Origin: an uncultured Sutterella sp.
GTDB taxonomy: Bacteria > Pseudomonadota > Gammaproteobacteria > Burkholderiales > Burkholderiaceae_F
Assembly (NCBI GenBank): GCA_900552195.1
Contig: URYO01000040.1
Span: 1-8,865, forward strand
DNA length: 8,865 nucleotides
Direction of reading: 5' to 3'
Shown here: positions 1 through 6,782 of the stretch, one piece after another
How positions within the stretch are numbered: the first letter of the stretch is position 1
Layout of the letters: the number at the start of each line of letters is the position of its first letter
Translations under genes and position numbers: made by a program
The notes under the pieces: model-generated
Told to the model about the DNA's origin: nothing
Databases searched by the model: none
What the model saw: only the letters and a program-made list of their open reading frames with translations

Positions 1-1
1 A

Positions 2-220
2 CTTCCTCCGGAAGCCCGAGCAGCTCTAAATGTCATGTCGCAGATGCAGCAACGACCGCCGGAAGACGTTCTTCGCGACGAAATAAAAAACTACATTGAG
101 GGACGCCTTCCGAGAATTGACATCGAAGGCGCCATCAAGGCTCTGCAGGCTCGCTCCTATCAGGCAGGCTACATTGTCGGTTCCCTTCGGAAATTTGCCC
201 GCAACTGGAATCGAGAATAG
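2..220 (+). CDS. 3' end of an unrecognised gene (5' truncated by window edge)
   Basis: The reading frame is open from base 2 to a TAG at 218-220 (about 72 codons). ATGs occur at 35 and 44, but neither has a Shine-Dalgarno sequence at the right distance, and the frame stays open upstream to the window edge. I therefore read it as the C-terminus of a longer protein rather than a complete 61-aa one. The visible part is hydrophilic and mostly helical in character, rich in Arg, Glu and Ala, and ends in a basic stretch (RKFARNWNRE). No catalytic motif or membrane segment is visible and I do not recognise the family. It converges on the minus-strand operon, and the two stops flank a shared terminator hairpin. 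A complete small ORF starting at 35 is the less likely alternative. Confidence 0.6.
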   Translation, partial: LPPEARAALNVMSQMQQRPPEDVLRDEIKNYIEGRLPRIDIEGAIKALQARSYQAGYIVGSLRKFARNWNRE

Positions 221-238
221 AAGCCGTTAGATTCTCTG

Positions 239-273
239 CAAGAAAAAACGCCGACGACCGGCGTTTTTTCTTG
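239..273. terminator. Bidirectional intrinsic terminator between convergent genes
   Basis: A perfect inverted repeat with 15-base arms (239-253 and 259-273) encloses a 5-base loop (ACGAC). The core is a GC-rich CGCCG/CGGCG stem flanked by a six-A run on the left and a six-T run on the right. Read on either strand, the GC stem is therefore followed by a U tract. It lies 18 bases after the plus-strand stop at 220 and 10 bases before the minus-strand stop at 284, so it can serve both converging transcription units. This fits a factor-independent terminator well. Confidence 0.9.
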
Positions 274-283
274 CACTCAAGCC

Positions 284-490
284 TTAATCCACAATGTGGA
301 TTTCTCCGTTTTCTTCCGCAAAATGGAGATCGTATTTCTTTTTGCCGTTGACTTCTTCGACCCAGACAGCCACAGGCTCCTCTTCCTCCAGATTCGCGTT
401 AATAAACCGTTCGGCCTCCAGACGGGTTGCAAAGTTTTCGCAGCCGCTGGGATACTCCACAATGACCTGGGTCACAACATCTCTTCTCAT
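284..490 (-). CDS. Small acidic hypothetical protein (68 aa), last gene of the operon
   Basis: I do not recognise this 68-residue protein. It has no signal peptide or membrane segment, so it is probably cytosolic. It is strongly acidic (about 16 Asp/Glu against 7 Lys/Arg), with an EEEE run at residues 35-38. The pattern suggests a small alpha/beta fold: a strand near 7-13, a helix near 23-34, then strands near 40-47, 53-58 and 63-67. One Cys is at residue 17. The ATG (490-488) is preceded by GAGGAG at 507-502, 11 bases away; those bases also encode the last two Glu codons of the upstream M20 peptidase, and the gap between genes is 8 bases. Translation is thus probably coupled to the peptidase. 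An overlapping frame at 277-462 lacks a comparable start context. Being a real gene is supported by the start site, operon position and terminator placement. Confidence 0.75.
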   Translation of the reverse strand: MRRDVVTQVIVEYPSGCENFATRLEAERFINANLEEEEPVAVWVEEVNGKKKYDLHFAEENGEIHIVD

Positions 491-498
491 TTGATTGA

Positions 499-507
499 TT
501 ACTCCTC
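499..507 (-). promoter_or_regulatory. Shine-Dalgarno of the 68-aa gene encoded by the M20 gene's last codons
   Basis: The peptidase ends GAG GAG TAA on the minus strand. GAGGAG (507-502) is the only good SD before the ATG at 490, with an 11-base spacer that is slightly long. This is the second consecutive junction where the SD is built into the preceding coding end. Confidence 0.65.
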
Positions 508-1911
508 ATACTGCGAAATCAAATATGCCACCGAGGCCGTCTGTTTCTTGCAGTATTCAATATGCAGCGACTCGTTGGGACCGTGTGCATTGGAGTTCGG
601 ACCTAAAGCACCCGACACCATAAATTGAGCGTGAGGCCATTTCTCCGAGAACAGTTTCACCAGAGGGATGGAAGCCCCGAGCCCCATGTAGGCGGGTTTG
701 TTGCCCCAATAGGCCTCGGAAGCATTCTCGAACGCTTTCGTAATCCACGGAGCCGAAGCTTTGGCAGACCAGCCGTTGCTTGCCACGGTAGGAACGTACT
801 TCACATCGGCATTAAAGGGCGGTTCGGCCGTGATAATTTCCTCCAGCGCAGCGGAAGCTTTTTCTGCATCCACATCGGGGGGAAGTCTCATACCGATCTT
901 TACTGTGGTGTAGGGACGCATGACATTGCCGGCGTTCTCAACCGACGGTATTCCGTTCACACCCGTAACCGTTAATTCCGGTCGCCAGCTGCGGTTTAAC
1001 AAGGCTTCGCAGGCATCTTTTGTCAGCGGCTCGGTTTTTCCGTGCCATGGATAGGAAGCAAAAATGCGATCGCCCAAGCTCTCCGCAACACCGACATTTT
1101 GTTTGTGAATTTCCTCACTAATCTTCGTCTGGAAAACCTTCGGAATAATTTCTCCTGTTCTGCTGTCTTCAATACGATCCAGCAGGCGGCGAACGATCAT
1201 GAAACTCTCCGGAACGATTCCGCTTGCCTCTCCGGAATGTACGCCGACATTCAGGGTTCGAACTTCTATCGTGCCCCCGAGCATGCCTCGGAGCGACGAG
1301 GTCACCCAAAGTCTGTCGTAATCGCCGCAGCAGCTGTCCAAAGCGATCACCAGTCCGATATCCCCGAGCTTCTGTTCGGCTTCTTTCAAATAGGACTCGT
1401 AGTGGCGGGAGGACGACTCTTCACAGGTTTCAAACAAACCGACACAGCGCGGATGCGGAATACCTAATGTCTGCAGAGCTTTCACCGCAGCCAACGAGGT
1501 GTAGAAGGCATAACCGTCATCAACCGCACCGCGTCCGTACAGACGGCCGTTTTGAATGACGGGCTCCCAGGCGCTTTTATCCGGATCCCAGCCCTCGTTG
1601 GGCGGCTGCTTGTCCAAGTGCCCGTAGAAGAATACGGAACGCTCGAATTTTTTATCCGAAGTTGCCTCTACCTCGACAAAGAGGCACGGTGTAAATCCTT
1701 TGTCTTTAATAATTTCGCAGCGAAGGCCTTTGATGCCTTGTTTCTCTACCCAAGCCCGCGCTTCCTCAAGAGCTTTCAGAAGAACGCCGTTTTCTTCCCA
1801 TCTTTTATCAAAATCAGGCGAAAGCGCCGGGAGTCTAATAAATGATTTGAGAGCTTCTTCCACCGAAGTGGCCCACTCCCGAGTCACCTCATTATAAATT
1901 TTCTTCAGCAT
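499..1911 (-). CDS. M20-family metallopeptidase, cytosolic (CNDP-like) dipeptidase type
   Basis: A 470-aa zinc-type hydrolase of the M20 family, whose members cleave dipeptides or small peptides with a two-metal centre. All expected residues are visible: H98 in YGHLD, the bridging D131 in GAVDDG, the catalytic-base/ligand pair E164-E165 in ETCEESS, D192 in ALDSC and H443 in NAHGPNE. H225 in GVHSG falls in the inserted dimerisation (lid) domain, roughly 205-375. Length and ligand spacing resemble the carnosine/cytosolic nonspecific dipeptidase branch (about 475 aa). No signal peptide is present, so it should act in the cytoplasm. The ATG at 1911 has an SD (GAAGGA, 1926-1921) that lies within the last codons of rlpA, 5 bases beyond whose stop it starts. 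Its place after rlpA suggests a role in peptide turnover, perhaps from murein, but the substrate cannot be told from sequence. Confidence 0.92.
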   Translation of the reverse strand: MLKKIYNEVTREWATSVEEALKSFIRLPALSPDFDKRWEENGVLLKALEEARAWVEKQGIKGLRCEIIKDKGFTPCLFVEVEATSDKKFERSVFFYGHLDKQPPNEGWDPDKSAWEPVIQNGRLYGRGAVDDGYAFYTSLAAVKALQTLGIPHPRCVGLFETCEESSSRHYESYLKEAEQKLGDIGLVIALDSCCGDYDRLWVTSSLRGMLGGTIEVRTLNVGVHSGEASGIVPESFMIVRRLLDRIEDSRTGEIIPKVFQTKISEEIHKQNVGVAESLGDRIFASYPWHGKTEPLTKDACEALLNRSWRPELTVTGVNGIPSVENAGNVMRPYTTVKIGMRLPPDVDAEKASAALEEIITAEPPFNADVKYVPTVASNGWSAKASAPWITKAFENASEAYWGNKPAYMGLGASIPLVKLFSEKWPHAQFMVSGALGPNSNAHGPNESLHIEYCKKQTASVAYLISQYEE

Positions 1912-1916
1912 GAACT

Positions 1917-1926
1917 TTATTCCTTC
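1917..1926 (-). promoter_or_regulatory. Shine-Dalgarno of the M20 gene overlapping the rlpA stop
   Basis: On the minus strand the bases GAAGGAATAA contain the last Lys-Glu codons and the TAA of rlpA, and also the purine-rich SD for the peptidase ATG at 1911 (9-base spacer). Ribosomes terminating on rlpA would sit on this site, which predicts translational coupling. Confidence 0.7.
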
Positions 1927-3071
1927 AAAGTAAACGCTTTGATGTTCAACGCATCCCGAATAATCGCCACAGCAGATTTCGCCTGCTGTTCGGTCATGGA
2001 CTTACCGGCAACGACTTTGTACAAGCCGTTTGTCGAGCGGATGCTGACTTCGGAGCCTATTTTATCGCCGAGGGTTTCGATGAAACGCTTCTTCAGAGCA
2101 ATAGCATTGGCCTCAGAACGGAATACGCCGAGCTGCACGGCATAGTTCCTTTTGGGAACTATGCCGGAGCCTTTGAGCTTCTGTTTCTCGTCGGAAGCCT
2201 GCTCTCTAATAGAGTGAATGACTTCCTCGCGAATTTCGTTTTCGAAAGTCCCCAGCGTCGTCGTGCTGTCCGCGCCGGCAACCGTATATACGCCTTCGGG
2301 AATCAGATGACGATCCGAGCTCGGCACGGAGGCTTTTTCAATTTCAACCTTATCCGCAGTGACCGGAGACGGGCTCTCCATCAAGTTGCCGCTTTGCGTG
2401 GCCAAAGCTTCGATCAGTGCTTCGCCCGGATCTTTGCGTTCTCCGACAGGAGAAGACGTTTCCTTCCTGTCCTTCGGGATTGCCGCCAGGACCGTCGTTA
2501 ACAGCGGACTCCCTTTCTTCCATTTGCCGGAAGCAATCTGCGCTCGGGTGATTCGTTCAACTCTGACGCGTGCGGTTCCTTTCCCCGCGTAGCCCAGCTT
2601 AGTCGCAGCGGCGTACGAAAGGTCAATGACACGGCTGTGCAGGAACGGACCACGGTCGTTGACACGCACAATCACGGATTTTCCGTTTTCCAGATTCGTA
2701 ACTCGTGCGTAACTCGGAAGCTCCATCGTGGTGTGTGCCGCGGACATTTCGTACATGTTGTAGATTTCGCCCGTGGAAGTCTTTTTGCCGTGGAACTGTT
2801 TACCGTACCAAGAGCCGTAACCAACTTGGGTCAGCGGCTTATCACCGGTCATCGGCACATATCTCTTTCCCATCACCGTGTAAGGCCGATTGGTCGCAGC
2901 GATCGGTTTTTCAACCTTCGGAACAGCATCTGCACGACTCATGCCGAAGGTCTCCCATTCCTTGGGAGGACCGTCTCGATCGTAGTATTTACCGGTGTTT
3001 TTCTGCGTGCTACAGCCGCTCACAAGAAGCACAAGCGCAGCTGCGCACACCCCGAGGATTCTTACATTCAT
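1917..3071 (-). CDS. rlpA: RlpA: septal-ring lytic transglycosylase lipoprotein with SPOR domain
   Basis: A 384-aa lipoprotein. The signal peptide ends in a lipobox VSGC, with the acylated Cys at residue 20, so it should be anchored in a membrane facing the periplasm, probably the outer membrane. The double-psi beta-barrel domain spans about 83-172 (GYGSWYG, TSTGEIYNMYEMSAAHT, VNDRGPF). E102, H113 and D139 have the same spacing as the residues reported as important in Pseudomonas RlpA, so the lytic transglycosylase site looks intact. A variable linker of about 130 residues leads to a C-terminal SPOR domain (about 307-381, NYAVQLGVF...YKVVAG), which in this family binds peptidoglycan stripped of stem peptides. 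The ATG at 3071 follows a GAAGAG SD with a 5-base spacer, 26 bases after the rodA stop. The rodA-rlpA adjacency is common in proteobacteria. Confidence 0.95.
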   Translation of the reverse strand: MNVRILGVCAAALVLLVSGCSTQKNTGKYYDRDGPPKEWETFGMSRADAVPKVEKPIAATNRPYTVMGKRYVPMTGDKPLTQVGYGSWYGKQFHGKKTSTGEIYNMYEMSAAHTTMELPSYARVTNLENGKSVIVRVNDRGPFLHSRVIDLSYAAATKLGYAGKGTARVRVERITRAQIASGKWKKGSPLLTTVLAAIPKDRKETSSPVGERKDPGEALIEALATQSGNLMESPSPVTADKVEIEKASVPSSDRHLIPEGVYTVAGADSTTTLGTFENEIREEVIHSIREQASDEKQKLKGSGIVPKRNYAVQLGVFRSEANAIALKKRFIETLGDKIGSEVSIRSTNGLYKVVAGKSMTEQQAKSAVAIIRDALNIKAFTLKE

Positions 3072-3097
3072 AAGATCTCTTCGTCGTTTTCAATCAA

Positions 3098-4261
3098 TCA
3101 CGAACGGTAGTCGTCGCCGTACAAAGAAACTTTGATGCGCCGCTGTGCTGAGATTTTCATCAGCAGTCCGCAGCAGATTCCGAGGATCAGCAATGCCGTT
3201 CCGCCATAGCTCATGAATGGCAGCGGGACGCCCACAACCGGGAGAATGCCGCTCACCATTCCCATATTCACGAAGGAATAAATGAGGAAGATCGTTGCAA
3301 TCGCGCAAGCCAAGAGACGTTCAAAGACGGTGTTAGCCACGGACGCGATATACAGCGCTCTCATAATCAAAAGAGTGTAAAGGCCTAGAAGACAGATGTC
3401 TCCGAAAAATCCGAATTCTTCGGAAAATACGGCAAATAAGAAGTCACTGGTGCGCTCGGGAATGAAATCCAAATGGGCCTGCGTCCCGTTCATCCAGCCT
3501 TTGCCTGTCATTCCGCCCGAACCGATGGCGATGATCGCCTGCAGCGTGTGGAAGCCGGCTCCGAGCGGGTCGGAACTCGGATCCAGAAGCGTCAGCACAC
3601 GCTGTCGCTGATAGTCATAAAGCGAATTCCAAACTATCGGCAGCGCAACCAAAACGCCTGAAACCAGCAGCAGCAAAAACTTCCAGCTGAGACCGGCAAA
3701 GAAAATCACTGCAAAACCTGACGCCAGCACAAGAATGGAGGTACCTAAGTCCGGCTGCTTCAAAATCAATGCGACCGGAAGCGCCAGCATGCCAAAAGCA
3801 ACCAAATAGTCCCACCATTTAAGAACGCCTTCCTGGGCCGTTAGGCGGAGCTGGAAATACCAGGCAATCAGCAGCGGAGTTGCCAGTTTCATAATTTCCG
3901 ACGGTTGAATGCGAATCACACCGATATCGAGCCACCGCGTTGCCCCTTTGGTGTTAACGCCGAAAAGCAATGTCGCAACCAACAGCACGAGTCCGACAAC
4001 ATACGCCGGCGCAGCCAGATTTCTCGTCCATTTGAGCGGCATCGTCGCAAAGAGCATCATCGCTGCCCCGGCCGCCGCAAGGTTGCGGATTTGACCGTCA
4101 ATTCGCCACGGAAAGCTGTATCCGGCCGAATAAAGTGCCACAAAACCCCAAGCGCTCAGAATCAGTACGATCACCATCAACGGCCAGTCAATCGACCAGA
4201 TGATCCCAAGCAGTCCTTTCAGGATACGGATGTGGAAAGGTTCACGTGTATGTGCGTTCAT
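3098..4261 (-). CDS. mrdB: RodA: SEDS-family peptidoglycan glycosyltransferase of the elongasome
   Basis: A 387-aa polytopic inner-membrane protein of the SEDS family, which polymerises glycan strands from lipid II together with PBP2 during cell elongation. Diagnostic stretches are TKGATRWLDIG (104-114), IQPSEIMKL (118-126), KQPDLGTS (168-175), a loop containing GSGGMTGKGW and GTQ (247-261), and PERTSDFLFAVFSEEFG (268-284). D273 in this last motif matches the conserved Asp needed for polymerase activity in RodA homologues. The closing segment VVGVPLPFMSYGGT (342-355) is also typical of the family. About ten hydrophobic segments are visible. The ATG (4261-4259) shares a 4-base ATGA overlap with the mrdA stop, with an AAAGGG SD at 4276-4271, so PBP2 and RodA production should be coupled, in line with their forming one synthase complex. 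The RodA rather than FtsW assignment rests on the mrdA neighbour. Confidence 0.97.
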   Translation of the reverse strand: MNAHTREPFHIRILKGLLGIIWSIDWPLMVIVLILSAWGFVALYSAGYSFPWRIDGQIRNLAAAGAAMMLFATMPLKWTRNLAAPAYVVGLVLLVATLLFGVNTKGATRWLDIGVIRIQPSEIMKLATPLLIAWYFQLRLTAQEGVLKWWDYLVAFGMLALPVALILKQPDLGTSILVLASGFAVIFFAGLSWKFLLLLVSGVLVALPIVWNSLYDYQRQRVLTLLDPSSDPLGAGFHTLQAIIAIGSGGMTGKGWMNGTQAHLDFIPERTSDFLFAVFSEEFGFFGDICLLGLYTLLIMRALYIASVANTVFERLLACAIATIFLIYSFVNMGMVSGILPVVGVPLPFMSYGGTALLILGICCGLLMKISAQRRIKVSLYGDDYRS

Positions 4262-6243
4262 TCTTTTTTACCCTTTACCGTACCTGCGGCTGCCGTCTGA
4301 GCTTTTTCACCCGGCTTTGCCGTCTTCTTCACTGCTGTGCTGCGAGCCTTAGTCTGCTGCACTTTTTCTTTTCCTGTCTCTTCGGCGACGCCTTTATCCT
4401 TGTTCTGTTCAACCAGGTAGTAATCCAAGATCTTCCGAGCCAGCGGTGCCGCCGCTGCCGCTCCGAAGCCGCCGTTTTCGACCATAATCGCAAGCGCAAT
4501 TTTGGGCTTATCAACCGGCGCAAAAGCAATAAACAAAGAATGATCGCGGTGACGTTCTTTAATTTTATTTTTGTTGTAAGTTTCGCCCTGTTTGATGCCG
4601 AGAACCTGCGCGGTTCCCGTCTTGCCGCCGACCGTATAAGGAGCGCCGGCAAAAATCGCTCTGCCGGTTCCCTTCTGCGTCACATCCTGCATGGCGCGTT
4701 TAATAAAGTTGACGTTTTCTTTTTTCAGCGGAATAACGTCGACGGGATTTTTCGCCACAATCTCTTCTTCGCCGGTCTTTGAATTGATGATTTTCTTGAC
4801 CAGGTGGGGCTTCATGACGATGCCGTCATTAGCCAGTGTCGCCACGGCATGCGCAAGCTGAAGGATGGTAAATGCGTTATAGCCTTGTCCGATGCCGATA
4901 GAGATCGTATCTCCCTGGGCCCAGCGCTGCTTAAAGCGCCTTTGCTTCCATTCCCGCGACGGAAGAATACCGCGGGCCTCTCCGACTAAATCAATGCCCG
5001 TGATCTGCCCGAAGCCGAACGGCTTCATGAAATCATGAATCCTGTCGATGCCCATGTCCTGTGCCAGCGAGTAGTAGTACACATCGGAGGAAACGACGAT
5101 CGAACGGTGCATATCAACCGGCCCGTAGCCGCGGCCGCGAGTGGAATCTCGGAACACATGATTTCCCAGCTGGAAGTGTCCGTTGTCATTGATCACACGT
5201 TTGGGGTCGCGGACTTTCATTTCCAAAGCGGCCAAGGCCATGAAAGGTTTAAACGTTGAACCGATCGGATAGGTGCCTCTCAAGGCACGATTCATGAGCG
5301 GCTTATCTTCGTCCTGATTAAGATTGTCCCACGTCTCCTGGTCGATTCCGTCAACAAAGAGGTTCGGGTCGAAACTGGGATTGGAAACAAACGCCAAGAC
5401 GTCGCCCGTTGCCGGTTCGATAACGATCACCGTACCGCGCCGATCTCCGAGCTCCTTCATGATCTCCCGCTGCAGTCCCATGTCCAGCGTCAACACAAGA
5501 TTATTGCCGCTTTGCGGCTGCGTCATCGAAAGCGAACGAATCGGACGACCGGAGGCACGTACCTCGATTTGTTCAAATCCGGGCTTACCGTGGAGTACGT
5601 CTTCGTATGAAAGTTCGATTCCTGTCTTGCCGATATTCAGCGTTCCCGTGTAGTCGTTTCCGCGGCCGCTTTCTTCAAGCCTTGTCTGATCTCTTTGAGA
5701 GATTCGGCCGATATAGCCGACAACGTGCGCCGCGTCCTTTCCTGCCGGGTAAGAACGATGCATGCGAGAACGAACTTCAACGCCCGGGAACCGCCAGGCC
5801 TGAGCGGTAAATCGAGCGACTTCTTCATCGGTCAGATTCGTCTTCACCGGAACCGGACTCAGACGGGGCAGTTCATCCTTGAGACGATTGAATCTGCGAA
5901 TGTCTCCCTTGGAAATGGAGATAACCTTCTGAAGTTCTTTGATCGTCTGATTAAAGTTAGGGGTTTTGGCCGGCGTGATTTCCAAGGTGTAGATCGGGTC
6001 ATTCGTAGCCAAAACTTCCCCGTTTTTGTCCATAATGATCCCGCGGCGGGGCGGATGAGCCGTCTCCGTCTTACGGTTCGCTTCGGCCTTCGTCACGAGC
6101 TCGTCGTATTGGAAAATCTGCAGATAGGCAAAGCGGCTGGCAAGAATTAAATAAAGCAGAATCGTCACGAGCAGAAAAAACCAGCATCTGCGCGTGAACT
6201 GTTTTCTAAATTTCTGCTCCAGCTCGAGGTTGCGTCGTTCCAT
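4258..6243 (-). CDS. mrdA: Penicillin-binding protein 2, elongation-specific D,D-transpeptidase
   Basis: A 661-aa class B PBP that crosslinks new peptidoglycan in the lateral wall and partners RodA. The order is: short cytosolic N-terminus, one membrane anchor (about 21-41), the dimerisation/pedestal domain (about 63-235, with RRGIIMDKNGEVLA), then the transpeptidase domain (about 268-608). The active-site triad is intact: S329-T-F-K332 (acylated Ser), S385-S-D387 (the SxN box with Asp, as is usual in PBP2) and K541-T-G543. After about residue 612 comes a roughly 50-residue Lys/Ala/Glu/Thr-rich tail with no obvious fold. The ATG at 6243 is the only plausible start after an in-frame stop at 6267-6265, but the 8 bases before it (TCCTCACC) contain no SD. 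It begins 8 bases after mreD ends, so reinitiation or coupling is likely. It shares an ATGA overlap with rodA. Confidence 0.97.
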   Translation of the reverse strand: MERRNLELEQKFRKQFTRRCWFFLLVTILLYLILASRFAYLQIFQYDELVTKAEANRKTETAHPPRRGIIMDKNGEVLATNDPIYTLEITPAKTPNFNQTIKELQKVISISKGDIRRFNRLKDELPRLSPVPVKTNLTDEEVARFTAQAWRFPGVEVRSRMHRSYPAGKDAAHVVGYIGRISQRDQTRLEESGRGNDYTGTLNIGKTGIELSYEDVLHGKPGFEQIEVRASGRPIRSLSMTQPQSGNNLVLTLDMGLQREIMKELGDRRGTVIVIEPATGDVLAFVSNPSFDPNLFVDGIDQETWDNLNQDEDKPLMNRALRGTYPIGSTFKPFMALAALEMKVRDPKRVINDNGHFQLGNHVFRDSTRGRGYGPVDMHRSIVVSSDVYYYSLAQDMGIDRIHDFMKPFGFGQITGIDLVGEARGILPSREWKQRRFKQRWAQGDTISIGIGQGYNAFTILQLAHAVATLANDGIVMKPHLVKKIINSKTGEEEIVAKNPVDVIPLKKENVNFIKRAMQDVTQKGTGRAIFAGAPYTVGGKTGTAQVLGIKQGETYNKNKIKERHRDHSLFIAFAPVDKPKIALAIMVENGGFGAAAAAPLARKILDYYLVEQNKDKGVAEETGKEKVQQTKARSTAVKKTAKPGEKAQTAAAGTVKGKKE

Positions 6244-6251
6244 GGTGAGGA

Positions 6252-6782
6252 TTAAGCCCCGTAATTAGGAACCCATCGGCGTGCGAGGAGCCAGCACCAA
6301 GCCGGCCAAAATACGACGCATAACAAACCTTGGGCAAAAACAGACCATGGCCCGAAGCCGTTCCCGAAACAAAATGCTTCGATCGTCAAAAGAAGCGCGG
6401 GGATATAAAAAATCGGAATCAGCGAGATAGACTGCGCAATACTGCTTAACCAGCTCAAGCGTACGCTCATCAATTCTGTAAAGAAAACCACCATACAGTA
6501 AGTCAGCGCGTGCTGTCCGAACACGGCGCCGGTATCTGCGTCCGTCAGAAGTCCGAAAACAAAGGCCAGCCAATAATAGATGCGATTCGGCTGATGGATA
6601 GACCAAAAAAACAGCGTCAGAACTAAAAAGCTCGGAAAGTAAGGCAGGTGCGACAGAGGCAGCAGATCCAGGCACCAGGACAGGATTAAAGTTCCATATA
6701 CCCACCAGCCCGATGCAAACGCGGGGTCGTAAAAAGACTTGTCGGGACGACGGCTTTTGAAGCCCTTAGAGAACTCGCTCAT
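6252..6782 (-). CDS. mreD: MreD: rod-shape-determining inner-membrane protein
   Basis: A 176-aa hydrophobic protein with about five or six membrane segments (roughly 27-43, 50-66, 68-84, 92-108, 116-138 and 147-167) after a basic N-terminus of about 25 residues. MreD is a membrane component of the elongasome that interacts with MreC and influences PBP2/RodA activity; its biochemical activity is not well defined. The stretch FGLLTDADTGAVFGQHALTY (76-95) matches the conserved 'GLL.D...G...GQHAL' signature of betaproteobacterial MreD. The ATG (6782-6780) overlaps the mreC stop as ATGA and has a good SD, AAGGA at 6797-6793, with a 10-base spacer. Length and gene order are normal for the family. 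Confidence 0.93.
   Translation of the reverse strand: MSEFSKGFKSRRPDKSFYDPAFASGWWVYGTLILSWCLDLLPLSHLPYFPSFLVLTLFFWSIHQPNRIYYWLAFVFGLLTDADTGAVFGQHALTYCMVVFFTELMSVRLSWLSSIAQSISLIPIFYIPALLLTIEAFCFGNGFGPWSVFAQGLLCVVFWPAWCWLLARRWVPNYGA

Noticed and set aside
277..462. 61-codon minus-strand ORF overlapping the 68-aa gene in another frame
   Set aside because: It has no SD, runs to within a few bases of the terminator, and has a Lys/Trp/Arg composition typical of a shifted frame. The 284-490 frame has the better start context.
4246..4782. 178-codon plus-strand ORF antisense to the 3' end of mrdA
   Set aside because: It lies wholly over conserved coding sequence of mrdA, has a composition typical of a shadow frame (Phe/Arg/Ser-rich), and has no recognisable domain.
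5401..6243. SSD rather than SxN in the PBP2 active site considered as a defect
   Set aside because: Asp at the third position of this box is usual in PBP2-type transpeptidases, and S329/K332 and KTG are intact.
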